Source of the DNA: Pectobacterium aquaticum
GTDB taxonomy: Bacteria > Pseudomonadota > Gammaproteobacteria > Enterobacterales > Enterobacteriaceae
Assembly: GCF_003382565.3 (NCBI RefSeq)
Contig: NZ_CP086253.1
Span: 2,790,001-2,854,000 of the forward strand
Direction: 5' to 3'
DNA length: 64,000 nt
Under the pieces are notes generated by a model. The model saw only the letters and a list, made by a program, of their open reading frames with translations. It was not told the origin of the DNA and did not search any database. Made by a program: the position numbers and the translations under genes. Below are positions 34,420 through 42,777 of the stretch, one piece after another (the first letter of the stretch is position 1; every line of letters starts with the position of its first letter).

Positions 34420-35391
34420 TTAGCGGCGTACTTTCACTTTATTCAGCACCGTCTGAATCGCCGTCGACAGCTCATTGATCTCGAATTTCGCGACGTAAGC
34501 ATCTGCGCCAACATTGCGTACGTGATCTTCGTTCGCGCTACCGGACAGCGAAGAGTGGATCACGACAGGAATATTCTTCAGATATTCTTCACGCTTGATG
34601 TTTCTTGTCAGCGTAAAGCCATCCATTTCCGGCATTTCCAAATCGGTCAGTACAAGCGAAATCTTATCCGAGATAGGTCGGCCTTCTGACTGTGCTTCTT
34701 GCGCAATTTGTCGAATCTTGTTCCAAGCATCCTGTCCGGTGACGTGCATACTAAACGGAATACCCATCTGGGTTAGCCCCTGCTCAAGCAACGAACGAGC
34801 AACTTTGGAATCTTCCGCCACAATCGCAATCGCACCTGGCGTATAAGGGTAAATTTTATCTTCTGTGCTCTTGAGCTTGGTTTCGCGCTCGCCAGGAATG
34901 ATATCAAACAGAATCTGTTCAACATCCAGCACCAGTGCCAGACGGTTGCTGTCTTTGTCGTTATCAAGACGCGCGATACTGGTGATATAGGAACCGCTCA
35001 CGCCCGCTTCAGCGGTCAAAACCTGACTCCACTCCAGACGAACGATATCGTCGACTGACTCCACGGCGAATGCCTGCGTACTACGTGCATACTCCGTGAT
35101 AAGGAGAATATTCAGACCGGTTTCTGATGAACTGCCAACCACAGCTGGAAGATCGATAACGGGAATGATTTGTCCACGAATGTTGACCATACCCAGCATT
35201 GGCGATTTCATGCCAGCCGCTTTGGTCAGCGTAGGCATTGGCACTATCTCACGCAGTTTAAACACGTTGATGCCAAACAGCTCGGATTTGCCACCTTCAG
35301 GTGATTTGCCCAGCTGGAATAACAAGAGTTCAAATTTATTAGCAGAGGTGAGGTTTGTTCTCTCATCAATTTCTTTTTGAAAATTATCCAT
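34420..35391 (-). CDS. cheV: Chemotaxis coupling protein CheV
   Basis: 323 residues from ATG 35391, chosen for GAGGAAAAC just before it; the longer frame adds 32 unlikely residues. CheW-like domain: FGINVFKLREIVPMP, GMVNIRGQIIPVIDLP. Response-regulator domain: AIAIVAEDSKVARSLLEQGL, LVLTDLEMPEMDGFTLTR with the phosphoacceptor Asp, and VVIHSSLSGSANEDH. It couples chemoreceptors to CheA and tunes adaptation through phosphorylation. Monocistronic, with its own terminator. Confidence 0.92.
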   Translation of the reverse strand: MDNFQKEIDERTNLTSANKFELLLFQLGKSPEGGKSELFGINVFKLREIVPMPTLTKAAGMKSPMLGMVNIRGQIIPVIDLPAVVGSSSETGLNILLITEYARSTQAFAVESVDDIVRLEWSQVLTAEAGVSGSYITSIARLDNDKDSNRLALVLDVEQILFDIIPGERETKLKSTEDKIYPYTPGAIAIVAEDSKVARSLLEQGLTQMGIPFSMHVTGQDAWNKIRQIAQEAQSEGRPISDKISLVLTDLEMPEMDGFTLTRNIKREEYLKNIPVVIHSSLSGSANEDHVRNVGADAYVAKFEINELSTAIQTVLNKVKVRR

Positions 35392-35869
35392 GTTTTCCTC
35401 AGTGCGAGTCATTGTCATTATAGGTATACCGTAACAAGGCAACATTCGAGATGTGAGCAAACAGGAACCAACATCCGACCGCTCCACTGTACGTAATAGT
35501 CGTGTTCTTCAATCTTATCCAGCGTCAAACGTAAATATTTGTTAAGTGTGTCAGACTTATCATCCAACGATGCTAATGATCGGACCAGTAGACGGATATC
35601 AACCCTCTTCAGTATAACAGCCAGCTAGCATCTTTAAGGTACAGGCCACATTCCCTGAATCATTAATATCGGCAGAATTTGCCAACACCTTATCCCAAAT
35701 CGTGACAGAAATGTTGCCTGAGAAGAAAACCTCACACCGCTCTTGACACCGCAGTCAGAAAAAACCGAAAACATACCGTACGGTTCAGTTTTAATTTTAC
35801 AAAAATGGTGTGTCAACGTCGTACAGTCGGCCACGAGTGAGCAACATCCCCTCCCTTTTCTGAGTCGCT
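35392..35869. other. Non-coding stretch upstream of cheV
   Basis: About 480 bases without a supportable gene. The first 120 bases should hold the cheV promoter, but no clear FliA (TAAA-N15-GCCGATAA) site was found by eye. The remainder contains short open frames without binding sites. Confidence 0.4.
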
Positions 35870-36110
35870 GTTCCGTACATGTAAATACCGCCCAGATTGG
35901 CCATTAGCAGGCTTTAAGAATCTGGATAAAACGAGGAAGTGAGTGCTGAAATTTACGCGTTGGTATAACGACGAGCATAAGCGCAGACAATTGAGGTTCG
36001 TCACGCCGCATCAGCGATATACTGGTCAAAATGTGTAGATATTAGCGCAGCGTAAATCGGTCAATGGTGGCAACTAGCTTGAAAAACGCCGAAGGGGAGA
36101 AAGACATGAC
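35870..36110 (+). pseudogene. IS3-family orfB C-terminal relic
   Basis: From about 35886 the frame reads YRPDWPLAGFKNLDKTRK, stop, VLKFTRWYNDEHKRRQLRFV and TPHQRYTGQNV, stop. This follows the end of IS3 OrfB (FxxWYNxEHxHxxIRFVTPxQRHxG). Two nonsense codons and the absence of the catalytic core show it is an old fragment. It is a different IS3 copy from that at 9663-11275. Confidence 0.7.
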
Positions 36111-36184
36111 GATGAACAGCAACGGACGACGGGGTTGATAAGCGAAAACGGATTATTTACTATCCAGCGCCGAATAGCGGCATA

Positions 36185-36412
36185 TCTAAATAATTCGAAT
36201 TACAGGACAAAACGTTGTCGTTTTGCACAACGCTAAGCGTTGACCCGTAGGGCAACGCAGTGAATCCTCTGGAGCTTACTTCAGTAAGTGACTGGGGTGA
36301 GCGAGGACAAATCGGCTTAGCTGATTTGAACGCCGCTTGCGGCGGCCCTCTTGGGCGAGGCTCAAAGATGAGCCGAGTATTGCCAACGCATATGCAATTT
36401 GAAGTATGACGG
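36185..36412 (+). repeat. ERIC-like intergenic repeat, copy A
   Basis: Contains GGAGCTTACTTCAGTAAGTG and ACTGGGGTGAGCGAGG, matching the ERIC (IRU) core, within a larger unit running from AATAATTCGAATTACAGGAC to GCATATGCAATTTGAAGTAT. The same outer ends occur in reverse orientation at 58597-58785, so both are copies of one family. Long internal dyads predict a folded RNA if transcribed. Intergenic, upstream of the expR-like gene. Confidence 0.65.
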
Positions 36413-36417
36413 GAGAA

Positions 36418-36462
36418 CTGAATTTAGGGCGCGTGGTTTGATACCACACCCCCTAAATTCAG
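36418..36462. repeat. Long perfect hairpin upstream of the LuxR gene
   Basis: CTGAATTTAGGG (36418-36429) and CCCTAAATTCAG (36451-36462) pair perfectly. Inside them GTGGT (36433-36437) pairs with ACCAC (36443-36447) around a five-base loop. There is no T-tract. It could be an IS end, a protein-binding cruciform or an RNA element; see findings. Confidence 0.55.
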
Positions 36463-36692
36463 TAGACAGAACAGAAACAAAATTATGGGTAATTCCCTGG
36501 GTTGGCAAATCAATTTGTAACAATTTTTTTAAAATTTACTGTCTTGAATTTTTTATAAATTGCCCTGTTCATGAAAAAATTATAAGTGATATCATGGGGT
36601 AACAGTAGTTAGACTTAGGTATAGGTCAGCACTATACTTTTAGGATGCCATCTATATCATGGATACTTTCTCGCTTTTATTGAGGCCGTTAC

Positions 36693-37430
36693 ATGTCTGT
36701 ATTTTGCTCTGACAATGAAATTATCAATAACACGATAAAAAGCTATCTTGGCCGAAAATTAAAGCAGTATGGCGACCTGAAATACGCCTACATGATCATG
36801 AACAAGAAGAACCCGTCTCAGGTTGTGATCATCTCAAATTACCCGCAGGAATGGGTTAATACCTATAAAGAAAATAATTATCAGCATATCGATCCGGTTA
36901 TTTTAACGGCGATAAATAAAGTCTCGCCGTTCTCCTGGGAAGACAACATCGTTATTAACTCTAAGCTGAAGTTCTCCAAGATTTTTAATCTGTCAAAAGA
37001 GTACGACATTGTTAATGGCTACACCTTTGTCTTGCATGACAACAATAATAATCTGGCGGCGTTATCGATTATGTTTGAAGAACACGCGCCAACAGATATG
37101 GAAAATACTGTTGAGGAAAACAAAGACAAACTGCAAATGCTGCTCATCGCCGTTCATGAGAAAATCACCACGCTTTACAAAGAGATGGCGCAAAGCCCGC
37201 AGAGCAAAAAGCAAGGTGACAAAGAGATTTTCTCCCAGCGTGAAAACGAAATCCTTTACTGGGCCAGCATGGGAAAAACTTACCCAGAAATTGCGCTGAT
37301 TCTGGATATCAAAATCAGCACCGTGAAATTTCATATTGGCAATGTGGTAAAAAAACTCGGCGTGCTGAATGCCAAACATGCCATTAGACTGGGCGTAGAA
37401 TTACAGCTTATCAAGCCTGAACCCTTATAA
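36693..37430 (+). CDS. expR: LuxR-family quorum-sensing regulator, ExpR/VirR type, no adjacent synthase
   Basis: 245 residues. The autoinducer-binding domain (about 1-165) shows YAYMIMNKKNPSQVVIISNY, YKENNYQHIDPVILTAINK and FSWEDN with the conserved Trp, Tyr, Asp and Trp of acyl-homoserine-lactone receptors. The GerE HTH (about 178-240) contains FSQRENEILYWASMGKTYPE and STVKFHIGNVVKKLGV, nearly identical to Pectobacterium ExpR. Family members repress virulence-enzyme genes until the lactone binds. No luxI-type gene lies beside it, unlike the expI-expR pair, so this is a solo receptor, probably ExpR2/VirR. The ATG follows a weak TGAGGCCG. Confidence 0.85.
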   Translation: MSVFCSDNEIINNTIKSYLGRKLKQYGDLKYAYMIMNKKNPSQVVIISNYPQEWVNTYKENNYQHIDPVILTAINKVSPFSWEDNIVINSKLKFSKIFNLSKEYDIVNGYTFVLHDNNNNLAALSIMFEEHAPTDMENTVEENKDKLQMLLIAVHEKITTLYKEMAQSPQSKKQGDKEIFSQRENEILYWASMGKTYPEIALILDIKISTVKFHIGNVVKKLGVLNAKHAIRLGVELQLIKPEPL

Positions 37431-37438
37431 TCCCATCA

Positions 37439-37466
37439 AGTCTATTTCACCTTAGTGAAATAGACT
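37439..37466. terminator. Hairpin between converging expR-like and ybtQ-like genes
   Basis: AGTCTATTTCAC (37439-37450) and GTGAAATAGACT (37455-37466), a perfect 12-bp stem with loop CTTA, overlapping the last codons of the minus-strand gene. It probably ends both transcripts though T-tracts are short. Confidence 0.6.
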
Positions 37467-39219
37467 GCTGTGCGTTCCACAACGCGCGATAACGGCCTTC
37501 AGCATGCAGTAATTCACTATGTGTTCCCAGCTGGGAAATCCCCCCATTCTCGACAACCAGAATTCGATGTGCCCCCACAATGGTCGATAATCGATGTGCG
37601 ATGACAATAACCGTCTTGTCCTGAACCAGCCTGTCAATCGCCCGCTGTACGGCGAGTTCACTTTCGGTATCCAACGCCGCCGTCGGTTCGTCCAGAATCA
37701 CAATCGGCGCGTCCTTTAGTAATGCCCGAGCAATCGAAATACGCTGCCGTTCACCGCCGGATAACCTGCCACCGATATCACCCAGCCGTGTTTGCCATCC
37801 CTGCGGCAACCGTTGAATAAATGCCAGACACTGCGCGGCGTCCGCAGCCTGCTCAACCTCGGCATCGCTGGCATCCGGCCGCGCCATCCGAATGTTCGCC
37901 AGCACTGAATCATCAAACAGATAGACATCCTGAAACACCACGGAAATCAGTTTGTTCAATTCACGCGTTGGAATACAGCGGATATCCACGCCGCCGATAC
38001 ACACGCGTCCATGTTGAGGATCCGTATGGCGCATGAGCAGTCGCGTTATTGTCGTTTTCCCCGAGCCTGACGGCCCGACCAACGCCGTCATCCCCTTTTC
38101 CGGCAGCACGATATCGACGCTATCGAGCACCGCCTCAGCCTCGTTGGCATAGCGAAAACTCACTTGCTCGAACGTAATCGCATACGTTGTCGGCATCTCG
38201 ACAGGCTGATGTACGGGAAGCGGTTCAATCGCCAGCAGATCGTCAATGCGATGCAGCGCCGTATTAATCAATTCCAGCACAGCCGTATAGCTGACAAACG
38301 TCGCTAGCGGTTCAGAGAACCGCACCACCATCACCATCATCGCAGCGATGATGGCTATATCCCACGCGCCCACCACAACGCCGCTGATACCAAAAATCAG
38401 CACACCTTGCAGGCCCAATTCCACGACGCTGGCGACCACCGCACCGGGTTTGGCACCGCGGCGGTGAGCCGACGTTTGTATCTGCTGTAGATGCTGAAAA
38501 CGCTGACGCAGTGCCGACGTGCGTTCAGCCTGCTGACAGCTGGTTCTCAGGACGGCAAGCCCCTGCACATATTCCACAATATCGGCGCTGGTTTGCTGAT
38601 TCGCCTCCGCCAGCGCCTGCATCGTGTGCGCAAATGCCGGTCGCCTCCAGCGATAAAGCAGCGCGATGGCGGGAAAGATCAGCAGCAGACTCATGCCTAA
38701 TCGCCATTCCACCAGCAGCATGACGAGCGCTATCACGATAGGCGTTACGATAGCCAGCAGCAGTTGGTTGACTATCGCCAGCATATAGTTCAGGTTCTCA
38801 TCCACGCTGCCCAGCAGCAGCGCGTTAATGTCCCCCGCCCGCGCGGACTGGAGCGTGGTTAACGGCATGTTCCGCAGTTGTTCCCCCAAACGCATACGCA
38901 GCTCATGGGTCGCTGCCGCAAGCTGCCCGCGATATTCAAACCCTTGTCCATACCAGCGCAGCACCAGCGTCAACAGACTTAGGATCGTCATGATCGCCAG
39001 CCACATCGCTATCTCGTGGGAAGCCGCCGCGTGGGTGAACACAGACAGCAGCGGAAACAGGCACGCCAGCGCCAGCCCCTGCGCAACAGCCGCTGCCAGC
39101 AGACTTAAGCAACACCGACGGAACAGCCGAGACTGTGAACCCGTCACCCGCTCCAACTGACGATACGTGTGCCACCATGCGGATAACTGCATCGTTATGA
39201 CGGTATGGTTTTTGTTCAT
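37447..39219 (-). CDS. ybtQ: YbtQ-like iron-siderophore ABC transporter (fused permease/ATPase)
   Basis: 590 residues from ATG 39219. The preceding gene's TGA overlaps it by one base (TGATG), which fixes the start; a longer frame adds 15 residues. N-terminal six-helix exporter-type transmembrane domain (to about 310), then ATPase: Walker A ALVGPSGSGKTTITRLL, signature RLSGGERQRISIARALL, Walker B PIVILDEPTAALD and the H-loop VIVIAHRLST. In the yersiniabactin system YbtP and YbtQ, despite an exporter-like fold, import the ferric siderophore through the inner membrane. The order ybtP-ybtQ with divergent ybtA matches that system. Confidence 0.8.
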   Translation of the reverse strand: MNKNHTVITMQLSAWWHTYRQLERVTGSQSRLFRRCCLSLLAAAVAQGLALACLFPLLSVFTHAAASHEIAMWLAIMTILSLLTLVLRWYGQGFEYRGQLAAATHELRMRLGEQLRNMPLTTLQSARAGDINALLLGSVDENLNYMLAIVNQLLLAIVTPIVIALVMLLVEWRLGMSLLLIFPAIALLYRWRRPAFAHTMQALAEANQQTSADIVEYVQGLAVLRTSCQQAERTSALRQRFQHLQQIQTSAHRRGAKPGAVVASVVELGLQGVLIFGISGVVVGAWDIAIIAAMMVMVVRFSEPLATFVSYTAVLELINTALHRIDDLLAIEPLPVHQPVEMPTTYAITFEQVSFRYANEAEAVLDSVDIVLPEKGMTALVGPSGSGKTTITRLLMRHTDPQHGRVCIGGVDIRCIPTRELNKLISVVFQDVYLFDDSVLANIRMARPDASDAEVEQAADAAQCLAFIQRLPQGWQTRLGDIGGRLSGGERQRISIARALLKDAPIVILDEPTAALDTESELAVQRAIDRLVQDKTVIVIAHRLSTIVGAHRILVVENGGISQLGTHSELLHAEGRYRALWNAQQSISLR

Positions 39220-41057
39220 CACGCGCGATCTCCCGACTGTCCGTTGCTCAACGATGTGCTGCACGGTGCGTGGCCTAGCGCCCAGTTCTGCGCCTGCTCA
39301 TAGTGTCGCCACAGTTCGCTATAGCGGCCTTGTGCTGCCAGCAGTACGTCATGACGACCCGATTCGCTCAGCCTTCCACGGTCGAAGACCACGATCTGGT
39401 CAGCATCGCGGATCGTCGACAGGCGGTGCGCCACCATGATGACCGTTTTACCCTGCATCAGGACGCCAAGCGCTGCCAGCAGCGCCGCCTCGTTTTCCGG
39501 GTCGGCAAACGCCGTCGGTTCATCCAGCACCAGAATCGGTCGGTTATGCAACAGCGCCCGCGCAATCGCGATACGCTGGCGCTGTCCGCCGGACAGGAAC
39601 TGACCACGCTCACCGGCCAGCGTGTCGTAACCCTGCGGTAGCGCCATGATAAAATCGTGCGCCTGCGCCGCCGTCGCGGCGGCAACCACCTCTTCCATAC
39701 TTTTTTCAGGCAAGCCGAGCCGGATGTTATTAGCGATGGTGTCCGCAAACAGGAAGGATTCCTGAAAAACAAACGACACCTGCTGCATAAGCGTGGCGGT
39801 TTTCATCTGCCGGATATCAACGCCGCCAATCAAAATGCACCCGGCCGTCACATCCCAAAAGCGGGGAATGAGCCGCGCCACGGTGGTTTTCCCTGCGCCA
39901 GACGCCCCTACCAGCGCCGTGACCGATCCGGCTGGCACCTGAAAACTAACGTCCTCCAGTACCCAGTCACTCGCGTGCTGGTCGTAGCGGAAACTGACCT
40001 GCTCAACGCTCACGCTGGCATCGGCAGGCAAGGCATCACTTTCCGCTTCCGGCAGCGGCGACAACGCCAGCACGTCCTGAATCCGGCTGATGCTCAATCG
40101 GGTTTTCGCTACCATATGGTTCAGCGCCATCATCGGCATGACGGCCTCCGCCATGCCATTACCAAGCAGTAGCACGGCAACCCACAGGCTGAAATCAAGC
40201 TCGCCGGCGTGATAGAAACCGTAGGCCACCCAGCACAGCACCAGCAGCGTTGGAAGCGGATTAAGCACCGCGAAGGAGAAACGCGCCGAGAAACCTGCCT
40301 GCTGATACCAGCGCGTAAGCACGTCCAGATAATTTTCCAGTGCCTGCTGGTAGCGCCCAAACGTTGAGGCCCCCGTATCGAAGGTGCGCACCACCGGCAT
40401 TGCCTGCACAAATTCGATCACCGCGGTGCTGACGTCTTCCCGCGCCTGGTTATAGCGCTGGTTCATCTCGCCGGCATTGCGCATCGCCAACCTCAACACC
40501 ACGGCTCCGATGACCAGCACCAGCAAGGCCGCCAGTGCCAGACGCCAGTCCAGCCAAAACAGCAACGCGCCCGTACATAGCGGTGCTACGAAGGCACGGG
40601 CATAGAGCGGCGTGCTGTCTGCCACAAACAGGTGCAGCGCTTTGACATCATCCTGCACGATCTTCGCCAGCGAACCGGTGCCGAGACGCTGCACCTCACC
40701 CAGCGGGATCCGCGCCAGTTGTTCCGCCAACGCGCTGCGAATCTGATTCTCCAGCCGAAACGCAGCGTAGTGAGACTGATTAAAGGCCAGCAGACGCAGC
40801 AGATAGCTGGCACACAGGCACAGCAACGCTCCGACGATCGTCAACAGCGGCCATGACGCGGGTTGCACGATCAGCAGTTGGATACTCCACGCCAGAAAAA
40901 GCAGAAATGCGATGCCAGCCAGAACCGACAGCCCCGACAGGCACATCGCCAGACGAATCTGCCCTCTTACGGGATGCATAATGTGCCAGGCTCGGTTCTG
41001 TGACGTAGAAGGCGGCGTGGCAGCGGATGAACCGCGCTCAACAGCGGAATGTGGCAT
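39219..41057 (-). CDS. ybtP: YbtP-like iron-siderophore ABC transporter (fused permease/ATPase)
   Basis: 612 residues from ATG 41057, preceded by AAGGAGAAAAG; the GTG 27 bases earlier would include that binding site in the gene. Transmembrane domain about 40-320, then Walker A ALVGASGAGKTTVARLI, signature FLSGGQRQRIAIARALL, Walker B PILVLDEPTAFAD and H-loop VIMVAHRLST. The D-loop region FADPENE matches YbtP-type proteins. It forms a heterodimer with the next gene for uptake of a ferric phenolate siderophore. The promoter region shared with ybtA holds Fur-like and YbtA-like sites. Confidence 0.8.
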   Translation of the reverse strand: MPHSAVERGSSAATPPSTSQNRAWHIMHPVRGQIRLAMCLSGLSVLAGIAFLLFLAWSIQLLIVQPASWPLLTIVGALLCLCASYLLRLLAFNQSHYAAFRLENQIRSALAEQLARIPLGEVQRLGTGSLAKIVQDDVKALHLFVADSTPLYARAFVAPLCTGALLFWLDWRLALAALLVLVIGAVVLRLAMRNAGEMNQRYNQAREDVSTAVIEFVQAMPVVRTFDTGASTFGRYQQALENYLDVLTRWYQQAGFSARFSFAVLNPLPTLLVLCWVAYGFYHAGELDFSLWVAVLLLGNGMAEAVMPMMALNHMVAKTRLSISRIQDVLALSPLPEAESDALPADASVSVEQVSFRYDQHASDWVLEDVSFQVPAGSVTALVGASGAGKTTVARLIPRFWDVTAGCILIGGVDIRQMKTATLMQQVSFVFQESFLFADTIANNIRLGLPEKSMEEVVAAATAAQAHDFIMALPQGYDTLAGERGQFLSGGQRQRIAIARALLHNRPILVLDEPTAFADPENEAALLAALGVLMQGKTVIMVAHRLSTIRDADQIVVFDRGRLSESGRHDVLLAAQGRYSELWRHYEQAQNWALGHAPCSTSLSNGQSGDRA

Positions 41058-41139
41058 AGTTGTTCTCTTTTCTCCTTCCCGCACAGTCGCCTTACCCGTA
41101 ACGCAAGCAAATCAACTCGACGGCGGCAATAAAGTCAGG

Positions 41140-41206
41140 AATAATAACTATTCTCAATTGCATATCTACCCGATTCGAGCCGATTTCTACCCGAATCGGT
41201 ACGGGT
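41140..41206. promoter_or_regulatory. ybtP-ybtA divergent control region: Fur-like box and YbtA-like repeats
   Basis: AATAATAACTATTCTCAATT (41140-41159) resembles a Fur box. CTACCCGATTCG (from 41166) and CTACCCGAATCG (41187-41198) with GGTACGGGT (41198-41206) are direct and inverted copies of the ACCCGAxxCG element that recurs at 42266 and 44083. This is the expected site for the YbtA-type activator with iron repression. Confidence 0.6.
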
Positions 41207-41273
41207 TGCTGTCATCAACTGCGGTGCGATGATCGTCCGATGACCGCACCCCGTCTCTTCAGGAGTCTGTCCA

Positions 41274-42242
41274 TTGAATGCCTCCCCACTGAAAGCCGAA
41301 AGCGAGCCTGAAGTCACCCTTTCGAATTTGATCGCTGAACTGCACGTCATGCGGCCGGATACTGGTGCGGACTGTAGCCTGCTGCGCGCTACGCTTCAGG
41401 AAGGGCTGGATATTCTGGTGTGGCGCGGACAGTTCCGGCAGCCCACCACCATGCATTTGCACGACGACTGGGGACGCATCAATTTTTCCTGTTCGTTGCA
41501 GGGGGATTCACAATTTGCCCTGAAAGGCGATCGGGGACGGGAACATGTACTGAAGCAAGGGGCGGGTTGTATTAGCTATACCCCGGACTGTCAGGGTACG
41601 TCATCCTACGCCGGACAGTTTAAAAGCGTCACGGTGTCGCTGAGCCCTGAGTTACTGGCTAGCTGGGTGCCGGATCTCACCGGTAACCTGCAACAGCAGC
41701 TGGATTCCGGCCGGCTCTGCACCCACTGCGACTGCAATGCCGAAATGCGGGCAACCGCGCAAGTGTTAAGCCACGCGCTGTCCAGCCTGACGCACCCGCA
41801 GCAGGCCGGTGAAAACCGTCATGCGCCGCTGTGGTTACTGGGGCAAAGCATGATTCTGGTGAGTCTCGCCGTCGCCGGACATGCCGACGCGGTTCCCCAG
41901 CAAGACGCGCTCAGCCTGGCCGATCGCCAAAAGCTGCTGCGGGCCAAAGATCTGCTGCTGGCGGATCTGTCACAGGCTCCGACTATCGCCATGCTCTCCA
42001 GAGAAACCGGATTAAGCGTACTCAAGCTGAAACGTGGATTCCGTCAACTCTTCAATAACAGTATCTATGGGTTATTTCAGGCCGAACGTATGCACGAGGC
42101 GCGGCGTCGGCTGTTTGTCACAGGCGCGCCCGTCATGGTGGTCGCCACCGATCTGGGCTATGCCAACGCCAGCCACTTTAGCGCCGCCTTCCAAAAGCAG
42201 TTCGGCGTCACGCCTTCTGCTTTCAAACGCCTGAACATTTAG
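41274..42242 (+). CDS. ybtA: YbtA-like AraC-family activator
   Basis: 322 residues from a TTG start at 41274, supported by AGGAGT at 41261-41266; no in-frame ATG gives full length. N-terminal ligand-binding half includes LDILVWRGQFRQPTTMHLHD and INFSCSLQG, as in YbtA. The C-terminal AraC double HTH has PTIAMLSRETGLSVLKLKRG, FRQLFNNSIYGLFQAERMHE and VVATDLGYANASHFSAAFQK. YbtA activates uptake genes when the ferric siderophore is inside. It is divergent from ybtP and probably acts on the three ACCCGA-type operators. Confidence 0.85.
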   Translation: MNASPLKAESEPEVTLSNLIAELHVMRPDTGADCSLLRATLQEGLDILVWRGQFRQPTTMHLHDDWGRINFSCSLQGDSQFALKGDRGREHVLKQGAGCISYTPDCQGTSSYAGQFKSVTVSLSPELLASWVPDLTGNLQQQLDSGRLCTHCDCNAEMRATAQVLSHALSSLTHPQQAGENRHAPLWLLGQSMILVSLAVAGHADAVPQQDALSLADRQKLLRAKDLLLADLSQAPTIAMLSRETGLSVLKLKRGFRQLFNNSIYGLFQAERMHEARRRLFVTGAPVMVVATDLGYANASHFSAAFQKQFGVTPSAFKRLNI

Positions 42243-42265
42243 TCGTAGCCAACGTCCCCGTTCAT

Positions 42266-42326
42266 CCCGATACGGGTACAAATAGACTGGATTCGGGTAG
42301 CGCCGCAACAGCGAATGATTATCATT
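42266..42326 (+). promoter_or_regulatory. YbtA-like operators and Fur box before the 140-aa gene
   Basis: CCCGATACGGGTA (42266-42278), AAATAGAC (42280-42287) and ATTCGGGTAG (42291-42300) repeat motifs found before fyuA. AATGATTATCATT (42314-42326) is a perfect Fur-box core. Confidence 0.65.
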
Positions 42327-42354
42327 TTCTCCATAATAAGCCGGAGAAACTACC

Positions 42355-42777
42355 ATGCTCAATTCCATTGCAACGCCACATCCTTTCCTTGATACAGACG
42401 CCTGGCCGGTGGTCTTCTTACACATGCCGGAACAGGTGCCCGACGAGGAATCCGCGGGTTATATGGCGCAGATCGCTCGGTTGTATGCCGCGCAAGAACG
42501 CTTTGTACTCTGTATGACGGGTGCCGATCTGCCCCATCGCTCCCCTGTTTTTATGAATGCTTATCTTCAGTGGACGCGCGATAACGTCAGCCTGCAACAA
42601 CAATACTGTGCGGGTGCGATTCGTATCGAAAGCGACGAAGCCCAAAGGCAAAAGTACGTAGAATGGGCGGAGAACTGGGCGCAGTCTGGGCAGGCGCCGT
42701 ATGCCTATTTTGTCGTCGCCACCTCGCCTGAAGCACAGGCGCTGGCGATAATGCTGCTGGATCGCGACAAACCATGA
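42355..42777 (+). CDS. Unknown 140-aa protein in the siderophore uptake locus
   Basis: 140 residues, starting after CCGGAGAAAC. No signal peptide or membrane segment. It begins MLNSIATPHPFLDTDAWPVV; visible pieces are FLHMPEQVPDEESAGYMAQI, ERFVLCMTGADLPHRSPV and YAYFVVATSPEAQALAIMLL. The pattern (two strand-helix units) might be a small alpha/beta or STAS-like fold; I do not recognise a family. It lies directly behind Fur and YbtA-like sites and overlaps the MFS start by four bases (ATGA), so it is co-regulated with iron uptake. The classic yersiniabactin island has no equivalent here. Confidence 0.65.
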   Translation: MLNSIATPHPFLDTDAWPVVFLHMPEQVPDEESAGYMAQIARLYAAQERFVLCMTGADLPHRSPVFMNAYLQWTRDNVSLQQQYCAGAIRIESDEAQRQKYVEWAENWAQSGQAPYAYFVVATSPEAQALAIMLLDRDKP

